Shown: in pieces, positions 5,734 through 11,388 of the stretch | How positions within the stretch are numbered: the stretch's first letter is position 1 | Layout: each line of letters begins with the position of its first letter | Assembly: GCA_001775555.1 (NCBI GenBank) | Contig: MEXE01000010.1 | Location: 1 to 11,388 of the forward strand | Source of the DNA: Candidatus Amesbacteria bacterium RBG_19FT_COMBO_48_16 | GTDB lineage: Bacteria; Patescibacteriota; Microgenomatia; CAZETR01; Amesbacteraceae | DNA length: 11,388 nucleotides | Reading direction: 5' to 3' | Notes under the pieces: generated by a model | The model's input: only the letters and a program-made list of their open reading frames with translations | Told to the model about the DNA's origin: nothing | Database searches by the model: none | Program-made: the position numbers and the translations under genes

Positions 5734-8304
5734 CTAAGGCGTCGCAGTGGGGGATAGGGGAGCACCCCACGGCTGGTTTACCCCGATCTCTACGTACCTT
5801 GATCCGGAATTACCTTTTTCATCCTCGGCTTTAATGTCAATTTTATGATCACCGTCAGTCACATCCGGTAGAGTAATTTCCCAAGGAGAACCCCCACCCG
5901 TAAACGTCTGTTTCAAAGTTCCGTCCAGATACACTTCAACTTTTTTTACAGGGTGGATATCCGAAATCTCGATTTTCACTTCCACATCACTCCCTGTCTG
6001 ACTTTTATCCGCGGGGCTAATAACCGTAATCCACAATGGATTAGTAGACCCGCAAAAATCTGTCGGTGGGTGGTATTTCGGGTCCGCCTGTTCCGACAGC
6101 CATTTATCAATCCCGTCCTGCCATTTATTAGCTCCTTTCCAATAGTCGGCAAACGGATCAGCTTCGGAAAAATAAAACGCTTCTTTCTCCTCGTAGTTGC
6201 CTCCTCCTATATCCGCCGGCGTCGCCAGCTTCCCCTCACCCTTACACACCTTTATCTTCTTATGTACCGGGTCATCTCCGGAGGGCTCGGTTCCCTTTAG
6301 AAAAATCTCTTTCTTCGCCGGGAACCCGTCGTGTGCCGGGTATCCTGAAATTTGGTCCACCTCCATTTCTATAATTTCGAGAGGCCTGGTAAATTCCTCG
6401 TGGGGCTTACCTTTCAGTGCCGCCATAATAATCCTTCTCCAGATCGGCGAAGCACCGGTTATCCCGGAAGCCACTTCCCGCATCGCAGAATTATCGTTAT
6501 TACCCACCCACACTCCCACCATCACCTGGGGAGTCCAGCCCACTGTCCAATTATCCCGCTTGTCATTTGTCGTCCCGGTTTTAACCGCCACCGTTCTGTC
6601 AGGTATGTCCAGCTGGCTGCGCGTTCCGAAAGTAATACTTCTTGCTTGGTTATCAGATAAAATAGAGGTAATAATAAACGCTTCACCGGCAGAAATAATC
6701 TGCCGTCCTCCTGACTCCGGTTTCCACTCCTCCAGCACTTTTCCATCGCTGTCCGTCACCTTCATCACGCTCACCGGTTCAACTTTTTTACCGGTATTGG
6801 CAAACACGCTGTAGCTGGTCGCCAGATCCAGAAGCCGGACTTCACCCCCTCCCAAAGTCAATGACAATCCGACCCGAGCCAGCATTTCCTTAGTGGGTTT
6901 AAGTGTTGTCAAACCCAGCTCATATCCGGTCTTCAGTACTTCCTTCACTCCTACCCGGGACAGCATTTTTACCGCCGGTACATTCAGGGAATTTCCCAAT
7001 GCTTCGCGCACCAAAACCGGACCCCTGAACTTGCCGTCGTAATTCTCCGGTGTATATTCCGGTTTATCCCCGCCCGGAAAAACCGATCTGGTATCCATCA
7101 AAAGTGTCGCCGCCGTATAGCCTTGCTTCAACGCCGTCAAATACGTCACCGGTTTTATTGCCGATCCCGGTTGCCGGGACGCCAGGGCCACATTGTATTT
7201 TCCGTCATAGTCTGGGTCTTCCCAGTTTTTGCTTCCCACCATCGCCAAAATCTGTCCGCTGGACGGTTCCATTACCACTGCCGCTCCGTTACTCACTTTG
7301 AGATGCTTAATCTTCTCCACTTCTTCAGTCACCGCTTTTTGCGCAGCCTCTTGCAAATCCCAATCCAGTGTCGTCGTCACCCGTAGGCCTCCCTGCTCAA
7401 CCACCCGTTCCCCGTATCTCTCCACCAGCTGTTGTTTTACATAAAAAACAAAATGCGGGGCTTTCAGTATTCCGGATCCCGTCGCCAGTTTGACCTCCGC
7501 TACTTCCTTTTGAGCCGCAGTTTCCTCTTCCCGGTTAATATACCCGTCCTCCCTCATCCTCCGCAGCACTTCACCCGCCCGGGCTTTATACAGCTCCCCT
7601 GCAAACGGCGAATACCGCGTCGGTGATTGGGGCAATCCCGCTAGTATTGCCGCCTGTGCCAAATTCACTTCACTTACCGGCTTGCCAAAGTATGTTTCCG
7701 CCGCCGCTTCCACTCCCCAGGCAGTCCCTCCGTAAGGTGCTTCATTCAGGTACATCTGCAAAATCTCATCTTTGCTGTACTTCCGTTCCACCTGCAGGGT
7801 CAGTATAAACTCCTTCAGCTTCCGGGTTAACGTTCTGCGCGGGTCCAACAGGGTCGTTTTAACCAACTGTTGGGTCAGGGTCGACCCCCCCTCCAGTCGT
7901 CTGAAAACAATCGTCTTTACTATCGCCCTGGTAATTCCGAAAGGATCAAAACCCTGGTGTTTATAAAAATTCTTGTCCTCAATAGCTATTGTCGCCTGTC
8001 GCAGTGTTAGCGGCACTTGATCCAGGTTTACCGGTGTCCGTTTCTTTTCCGAAAACACGTCGTACAGGAGCTGGCCGCCTCGGTCATATAGTTTGGTAGC
8101 AAAGCCCTCCCGCCGCACAATCCGGTCCGGATTGGGCAAATCTTTTGCATACCAGGCAAAAAGTATTACCATTCCCACCGCTCCTGCCACCAACGCAGCC
8201 ATTACCAGGCCGGAAATTCTCACCAGCCATTTTCCCCGGTTGGTTCCCCGGCTCAGTCGCCGAAGTCTCGACCTTTTTTCTTTCCAAACACGTCTCCAGT
8301 TCAC
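5734..8304 (-). CDS. Class A penicillin-binding protein 1A (glycosyltransferase/transpeptidase)
   Basis: The 856-aa protein polymerises and cross-links peptidoglycan at the outer face of the membrane. From GTG 8304 it has a basic cytoplasmic tail and a membrane anchor at about 25-52. The GT51 glycosyltransferase domain carries EDKNFYKHQG (109-118, catalytic Glu109), GGSTLTQQ (139-146) and the NEAPYGGTAWGVEAAAETYFGK region. The transpeptidase domain has SAIK (Ser381 nucleophile, Lys384), SLN (439-441) and KTGT (575-578). A linker with Cys687 and Cys751 leads to a C-terminal Ig-like beta-sandwich (about 757-843) and a Pro/Thr tail. GTG 8304 is preferred over ATG 8382: it follows a TATTAT hexamer by 7 nt and gives a normal anchor topology. 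The extra 26 residues of the longer form would start upstream of the promoter. No SD is visible. Confidence 0.93.
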   Translation of the reverse strand: MNWRRVWKEKRSRLRRLSRGTNRGKWLVRISGLVMAALVAGAVGMVILFAWYAKDLPNPDRIVRREGFATKLYDRGGQLLYDVFSEKKRTPVNLDQVPLTLRQATIAIEDKNFYKHQGFDPFGITRAIVKTIVFRRLEGGSTLTQQLVKTTLLDPRRTLTRKLKEFILTLQVERKYSKDEILQMYLNEAPYGGTAWGVEAAAETYFGKPVSEVNLAQAAILAGLPQSPTRYSPFAGELYKARAGEVLRRMREDGYINREEETAAQKEVAEVKLATGSGILKAPHFVFYVKQQLVERYGERVVEQGGLRVTTTLDWDLQEAAQKAVTEEVEKIKHLKVSNGAAVVMEPSSGQILAMVGSKNWEDPDYDGKYNVALASRQPGSAIKPVTYLTALKQGYTAATLLMDTRSVFPGGDKPEYTPENYDGKFRGPVLVREALGNSLNVPAVKMLSRVGVKEVLKTGYELGLTTLKPTKEMLARVGLSLTLGGGEVRLLDLATSYSVFANTGKKVEPVSVMKVTDSDGKVLEEWKPESGGRQIISAGEAFIITSILSDNQARSITFGTRSQLDIPDRTVAVKTGTTNDKRDNWTVGWTPQVMVGVWVGNNDNSAMREVASGITGASPIWRRIIMAALKGKPHEEFTRPLEIIEMEVDQISGYPAHDGFPAKKEIFLKGTEPSGDDPVHKKIKVCKGEGKLATPADIGGGNYEEKEAFYFSEADPFADYWKGANKWQDGIDKWLSEQADPKYHPPTDFCGSTNPLWITVISPADKSQTGSDVEVKIEISDIHPVKKVEVYLDGTLKQTFTGGGSPWEITLPDVTDGDHKIDIKAEDEKGNSGSRYVEIGVNQPWGAPLSPTATP

Positions 8305-8311
8305 TTCATAT

Positions 8312-8340
8312 ATAATAGCAAAAGGTATGAAGTTTGGAAA
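8312..8340 (-). promoter_or_regulatory. Promoter of the penicillin-binding protein gene
   Basis: On the minus strand, -35-like TTTCCA (8340-8335) and -10 TATTAT (8317-8312) are separated by 17 bp. The -10 ends 7 nt before GTG 8304, so the transcript would be leaderless or nearly so. Confidence 0.5.
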
Positions 8341-8434
8341 AAAACAGCGCCGTGTCTGGACGATTATCGTGGTCGTCTCCACCCTGGCTTTAATCCTCGG
8401 CTCCGTCCTGCCCTATATTACCCTCAGTAGATAA
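8327..8434 (+). CDS. Possible 35-aa single-span membrane microprotein
   Basis: The ORF begins MKFGKKQRRVW, a strongly basic segment. It continues with a hydrophobic helix at about residues 11-29 and ends YITLSR. This is the layout of a small membrane protein with its N-terminus inside. TATAAT at 8311-8316 lies 10 nt before the ATG on this strand, and AAAGG immediately precedes it. It is divergent from the penicillin-binding protein gene, sharing overlapping -10 sequences, and its last 45 bp overlap the 3' end of the 186-aa gene on the other strand. No function is recognised. A positively charged end followed by a clean hydrophobic span is unlikely but not impossible by chance. Confidence 0.5.
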   Translation: MKFGKKQRRVWTIIVVVSTLALILGSVLPYITLSR

Positions 8435-8950
8435 TCCTTGTCCCATTACCAAAAGCGTCTTCCAGATAAACTGGCTGTGTATACTTTGCACGCCTGCGAC
8501 CTCCTCCAAAAGACCACCCACATAACTACAAATTGCTCTAATAATTTCTTGCTGCTTTTTTGCGTGTACCACCTTTCCATTTTCCGAATATAACCGTGTC
8601 AACGCCACCAGTCCTATTACGGCTGGAGTGACTTGAAGAACCACCGGGGGTATATCCCTTGGCTTCTCCGCATTCTCCATCATACCCCCATTCATTTTCA
8701 TAACCACCCTTTTAGGAAAGAAAAGTGAATCCACTCCAATCCGATCTGCAGGCAACTTTGGATCAAATACAAACGCCACCTTTATGGGGCTCATTACCTT
8801 GTGCAGCGGCTGTTCTTCAAAACATATCTCTGTCATTCTAGCCTCGACAAACCCCAACAGGTAATCAGCCACCCCTTTTACCATTCGTCTTGGCGGAAAC
8901 GCCAGACTAACCTTATTCCCGTTTACTACCTCTACGTCATTTTGACCCAT
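8390..8950 (-). CDS. 186-aa protein of unknown function
   Basis: I do not recognise this family. ATG 8950 follows a consensus TATAAT hexamer (8964-8959) by 8 nt. A TTGGAA -35 stands 17 bp further upstream, so the start and promoter support each other. The protein looks soluble and mixed alpha/beta, with a Pro/Val-rich middle (PPVVLQVTPAVIGLVALTRLY) and an acidic C-terminal end (GQDGAED). It has only scattered cysteines and no signal peptide. It is divergent from recG with only 50 bp between the start codons. Its 3' end overlaps the putative microprotein gene on the other strand by 45 bp. Confidence 0.65.
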   Translation of the reverse strand: MGQNDVEVVNGNKVSLAFPPRRMVKGVADYLLGFVEARMTEICFEEQPLHKVMSPIKVAFVFDPKLPADRIGVDSLFFPKRVVMKMNGGMMENAEKPRDIPPVVLQVTPAVIGLVALTRLYSENGKVVHAKKQQEIIRAICSYVGGLLEEVAGVQSIHSQFIWKTLLVMGQGLSTEGNIGQDGAED

Positions 8951-8958
8951 AGTGTGTA

Positions 8959-8987
8959 ATTATATCCCAAAGTCTGCTGATTTCCAA
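8959..8987 (-). promoter_or_regulatory. Promoter of the 186-aa gene
   Basis: On the minus strand, -35-like TTGGAA (8987-8982) and consensus -10 TATAAT (8964-8959) have a 17-bp spacer. The -10 ends 8 nt before the ATG. The -35 directly abuts the recG -10 on the opposite strand. Confidence 0.6.
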
Positions 8988-8993
8988 TATAAT
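8988..8993 (+). promoter_or_regulatory. -10 element of recG
   Basis: A consensus TATAAT stands 7 nt before the recG ATG, so the mRNA would begin at or next to the start codon. There is no Shine-Dalgarno sequence and no convincing -35. Confidence 0.5.
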
Positions 8994-9000
8994 CCAAATC

Positions 9001-11013
9001 ATGGATCTGACATCGCCGGTTACCCGTTTGTCCCAAGTAGGAGAAAACACCGCCGGCAAGCTAAAAAAGTTGGGTATATCCACTCTTTTTGACCTGCTCT
9101 ATCATCTGCCTTTCCGCTATGAGGACCGGACGCTGGTTTCTCCCGTCTCCCGGCTCCAGCCGGGTGAAACCGTCACTGTCATCGGTACCATCGACCAGCT
9201 CAAAAACGAATACACCAAAGGACGAAAATTTATCCAGTCGGGGCAGTTTTCAGATACCTCCGGTACCATTCACATAACCTGGTTCAATCAGCCGTTTCTT
9301 ACCCGCACCCTCAAATCAGGAACGCCAGTTGCGCTGTACGGCAAAGTTGATCTGTTCAAAAATCAACCCTCCCTCATTTCCCCCGACTACGAACTACCAA
9401 CTCCGAACCACGAACTAATTCATATGGCCCGCCTTGTCCCCGTCTACCCCGAGACTGCCGGTATCTCATCCAAATGGCTGCGGGCCAGGATTTTCTCACT
9501 TCTGAAATCTTTGGATATCCCGGAAATATTTCCCGCCCCCGGATTTCTTCCCTGGATGCAAGCTCTGTGGCAAGTCCATTTTCCCTCCGATCAAGCCTTA
9601 GCCCAAGCTGCCCGCCGGCGTCTGGCCTTCGACGAGCTGTTTCTCCTCCAGCTCACCTCGTTGCGCCGCCGCCTTTCCTGGAAACAAGTCCGTCTTTTCC
9701 ACCGTTTCCGGGTCGACCAGAAACAGGTGCTCGGATTTATTTCCTCTCTGCCTTTCTCCCTCACTCCCTCGCAGTCGCAAGCCATAAGAGAAATTCTTTC
9801 CGATCTCTCCTCCCCCCATCCCATGAATCGTCTTCTGGAAGGTGACGTCGGCTCCGGAAAAACCGTCGTCGCCGCGGTGGCCGCGCTGGTTGCTCATCTC
9901 AACGGCTTCCAATCCCTCCTTTTGGCCCCCACCCAAATCCTCGCCCAGCAGCATTTTCAAACTTTAGAAACCCTATTTGGACCTTACGGTATCAGCATTG
10001 GCCTAATTACAGGAGCAAGCAAATTTAAAATTGGTCGCGAAGCGGGATTACAACGTAATCCAAATTTACAATTTAAAATTTTGGTCGGTACTCATGCGCT
10101 TCTGACCGAAAAAGTCCCCCCGGACCGGGTAGGTTTGGTCGTCATCGACGAACAGCATCGCTTCGGCGTCCTCCAGCGGGGAAAAGCCTCCGCCTTGGGT
10201 ATTTCTCCTCATATTCTTACCATGACCGCTACCCCCATTCCCCGGACAATCGCTCTGACTCTGTATGGTGACCTTGATCTGTCCCTTCTTACCGACCAGC
10301 CTTCAGGCCGTTTGCCGGTAAAAACCTGGGTAGTGCCGGAAACCAAGCGTGCAGATGCCTATAACTGGATCAAATCACAAATTACCGGCAGTAATTCGCA
10401 AGCTTTTATCATCTGTCCCTTTATTGAATCAAGTGAGACTCTCACTTCCGTCAAGGCCGCCGCCGCCGAATTTACAAAATTAGAAAAAATTTTCCCGCGT
10501 TTAAAACTCGGTCTTCTGCACGGCAAACTCAAATCCCGCCAAAAAGACGAGGTCATCTCCCGTTTCAGAGCAGGGGATTACCAAATATTAGTATCCACCC
10601 CCATTGTCGAAGTCGGGATCGATATCCCTTCAGCCACTATTATGCTTATCGAGGCCGCCGAGCGTTTTGGCCTGGCCCAACTGCACCAGCTCCGCGGCCG
10701 GGTAGGCAGAAGCCACCGGCAGTCCTATTGTCTGCTCTTTGCCTCCTCTCCCACTGCCCGGCTGAAAGCCATGGAACAGCATTTCTCCGGTCTGAAACTG
10801 GCCGAAATTGATCTGCAACTGCGCGGTCCCGGGCAAATTTACGGCACCGCCCAGCACGGTTTGCCTCAGTTCAAAGTCGCCTCCTTCGAGGATTTGGATC
10901 TTATCGAGAAAGCCAAAACCTCCGCCGCCCAAATCCTTCCCCGCCTGGACCAATACCCCTTATTGCGGGATCTGGTCAAAGAAGATAAAATCGACCTCAT
11001 TCAGCCTAATTAA
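9001..11013 (+). CDS. recG: ATP-dependent DNA helicase RecG
   Basis: RecG remodels stalled replication forks and branched DNA such as Holliday junctions. At 670 aa it is close to the family's usual size. The N-terminal part holds helix-hairpin-helix-like and OB-fold wedge segments (about 1-150; VTVIGTIDQLKNEY, HITWFNQPF, VALYGKVDLF). The superfamily 2 helicase core follows: Walker A GDVGSGKT (281-288), LLAPTQILAQQHF (Ia), VGTHALL, the DEQH box (383-386) and MTATPIPRTIALTLYGDL (III). Motif V lies in STPIVEVGIDIPSATIMLIE, and motif VI is QLRGRVGR (563-570). The C-terminal RecG signature LRGPGQIYGTAQHGLPQF follows. ATG 9001 is chosen for family length and because it follows a TATAAT by 7 nt. It is divergent from the 186-aa gene and precedes rpmF by 128 bp. 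Confidence 0.97.
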   Translation: MDLTSPVTRLSQVGENTAGKLKKLGISTLFDLLYHLPFRYEDRTLVSPVSRLQPGETVTVIGTIDQLKNEYTKGRKFIQSGQFSDTSGTIHITWFNQPFLTRTLKSGTPVALYGKVDLFKNQPSLISPDYELPTPNHELIHMARLVPVYPETAGISSKWLRARIFSLLKSLDIPEIFPAPGFLPWMQALWQVHFPSDQALAQAARRRLAFDELFLLQLTSLRRRLSWKQVRLFHRFRVDQKQVLGFISSLPFSLTPSQSQAIREILSDLSSPHPMNRLLEGDVGSGKTVVAAVAALVAHLNGFQSLLLAPTQILAQQHFQTLETLFGPYGISIGLITGASKFKIGREAGLQRNPNLQFKILVGTHALLTEKVPPDRVGLVVIDEQHRFGVLQRGKASALGISPHILTMTATPIPRTIALTLYGDLDLSLLTDQPSGRLPVKTWVVPETKRADAYNWIKSQITGSNSQAFIICPFIESSETLTSVKAAAAEFTKLEKIFPRLKLGLLHGKLKSRQKDEVISRFRAGDYQILVSTPIVEVGIDIPSATIMLIEAAERFGLAQLHQLRGRVGRSHRQSYCLLFASSPTARLKAMEQHFSGLKLAEIDLQLRGPGQIYGTAQHGLPQFKVASFEDLDLIEKAKTSAAQILPRLDQYPLLRDLVKEDKIDLIQPN

Positions 11014-11047
11014 TTTGTTGATAGTTAATTACCCGTCAAAGCTTGCA

Positions 11048-11122
11048 GGCGTTTGAAAGCGAGCATCGCAGGCCGGACGCCGGCATCCGCCAGGCAGTCC
11101 GAGAAGCGCAGTCTCAAACGCC
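11048..11122. repeat. GC-rich inverted repeat between recG and rpmF
   Basis: The outer arms are a perfect 9-bp pair, GGCGTTTGA (11048-11056) and TCAAACGCC (11114-11122). Between them lies very GC-rich sequence with internal hairpins, for example GCCGG (11072-11076) with CCGGC (11080-11084) around an ACG loop. The composition contrasts with the AT-rich flanks, as expected for a dispersed palindromic element or a structured RNA. It could also end recG transcripts, but no T-tract follows. Confidence 0.5.
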
Positions 11123-11129
11123 AAAACGC

Positions 11130-11135
11130 TAAAAA
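11130..11135 (+). promoter_or_regulatory. Weak possible -10 element of rpmF
   Basis: TAAAAA stands 6 nt before the rpmF ATG, matching the spacing at other starts in this window. There is no Shine-Dalgarno sequence and no -35. The match to consensus is weak. Confidence 0.25.
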
Positions 11136-11141
11136 ACCAAC

Positions 11142-11315
11142 ATGACTCCTTTACAAAAACGCCGCCACAGCACCATGCGCCAGGGCAAACGCCGCGCTAC
11201 CCAGCGGATTATTCTCCCGTCTCTTATCTCCTGCACCAACTGCCACCAGCCCATCCGCTCGCACCGCGTCTGCCCTTACTGCGGTTTCTACTCCGGCCGC
11301 AAAGTCAAAACCTAA
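11142..11315 (+). CDS. rpmF: 50S ribosomal protein L32 (bL32)
   Basis: This complete 57-aa protein has the usual L32 size and layout. A basic N-terminal part (MTPLQKRRHSTMRQGKRRAT; L32 typically has PKRKTSKSRRDMRRA-like sequence) binds rRNA. It is followed by a zinc ribbon with Cys31/Cys34 and Cys44/Cys47 (SCTNCHQPIRSHRVCPYCGFYSG split across the two pairs). It belongs to the large ribosomal subunit. All four zinc ligands are present, so it is the C+ form. No Shine-Dalgarno sequence precedes the ATG. The plsX gene that often follows rpmF in other bacteria is not recognisable immediately downstream; an unidentified frame starts 6 nt after the stop. Confidence 0.93.
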   Translation: MTPLQKRRHSTMRQGKRRATQRIILPSLISCTNCHQPIRSHRVCPYCGFYSGRKVKT

Positions 11316-11321
11316 TCCCGT

Positions 11322-11388
11322 ATGCCCAAAGACTATGAACAATGGAATAGCGACCCAACACTGGCTAGAATTTTAGAACAACTTAAAC
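11322..11388 (+). CDS. Start of an unidentified gene (5' end only)
   Basis: ATG 11322, 6 nt after the rpmF stop, opens a frame that runs to the window edge. The 22 visible residues begin MPKDYEQWNSDPTLARILEQ. This soluble, helix-prone start has no recognisable motif. The tight spacing suggests co-transcription with rpmF. No Shine-Dalgarno sequence is visible. The reading frame could still be spurious because so little of it is seen. Confidence 0.5.
   Translation, partial: MPKDYEQWNSDPTLARILEQLK

Noticed and set aside
5706..5765. 20-residue extension of the 99-aa protein from ATG 5765
   Set aside because: It overlaps the end of the penicillin-binding protein gene and lacks a ribosome-binding site; ATG 5705 has a -10 at the usual distance. 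This remains uncertain.
6197..6814. 205-aa plus-strand frame within the penicillin-binding protein gene
   Set aside because: It is antisense to conserved transpeptidase motifs, and its composition (Ser/Pro/Leu-rich) is typical of a shadow frame.
8305..8382. 26-residue N-terminal extension of the penicillin-binding protein from ATG 8382
   Set aside because: It would start upstream of the best promoter, overlaps the divergent ORF and adds a hydrophobic stretch before the true anchor. GTG 8304 fits the -10 spacing of its neighbours.
11014..11141. tRNA gene or protein-coding remnant in the GC-rich gap
   Set aside because: There is no cloverleaf, T-loop or CCA pattern, and the open frame is short without a start or ribosome-binding site. 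An inverted repeat describes it better.

Overview
The window looks like a piece of a small-genome bacterium of the Candidate Phyla Radiation (Patescibacteria), most likely a Microgenomates-type lineage. This is inferred from compact convergent and divergent packing, many short orphan proteins, start codons placed almost directly behind -10 hexamers, a reduced PheT, and short palindromic inserts inside genes. TGA is used as a stop (for example at the end of the kinase gene), so the genetic code appears standard. No sequence search was possible, so the lineage remains an inference.

Layout. (1) 1-311: the 3' end of a coiled-coil protein gene. (2) 283-420: a promoter followed by a 16-codon leader peptide, MKTATRKVFFAFFFTS, with five Phe codons. 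Behind it come mutually exclusive hairpins ending in an intrinsic terminator. This has the form of a classical ribosome-mediated phenylalanine attenuator. (3) 472-5403: the genes it would control: an 84-aa CxxC protein of unknown function; a PheS (phenylalanyl-tRNA synthetase alpha) carrying an N-terminal AlaX-like tRNA-editing domain; a PfkB/ribokinase-type sugar kinase; and PheT (beta subunit). pheS, kinase and pheT are joined by TAATG and ATGA overlaps. (4) 5406-8304, minus strand: a class A penicillin-binding protein (peptidoglycan glycosyltransferase/transpeptidase) and a downstream 99-aa orphan. (5) 8327-8950: a possible 35-aa single-span membrane microprotein on the plus strand and a 186-aa orphan on the minus strand. 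(6) 9001-11388: recG, a GC-rich inverted repeat, rpmF (ribosomal protein bL32) and the first 22 codons of an unknown gene.

How the genes work together. The main system is the pheST locus. Phe-tRNA shortage would stall a ribosome on the leader Phe codons, free an antiterminator, and raise expression of the synthetase that charges tRNA-Phe. The synthetase is itself unusual: an alanyl-tRNA-editing-type domain is fused to PheS, while PheT keeps its own B3/B4 editing module. The remaining genes are housekeeping: cell wall synthesis, replication-fork repair and the ribosome.

No stretch longer than 300 bases lacks a gene. I saw no tRNA, rRNA, CRISPR array, insertion sequence or phage gene.
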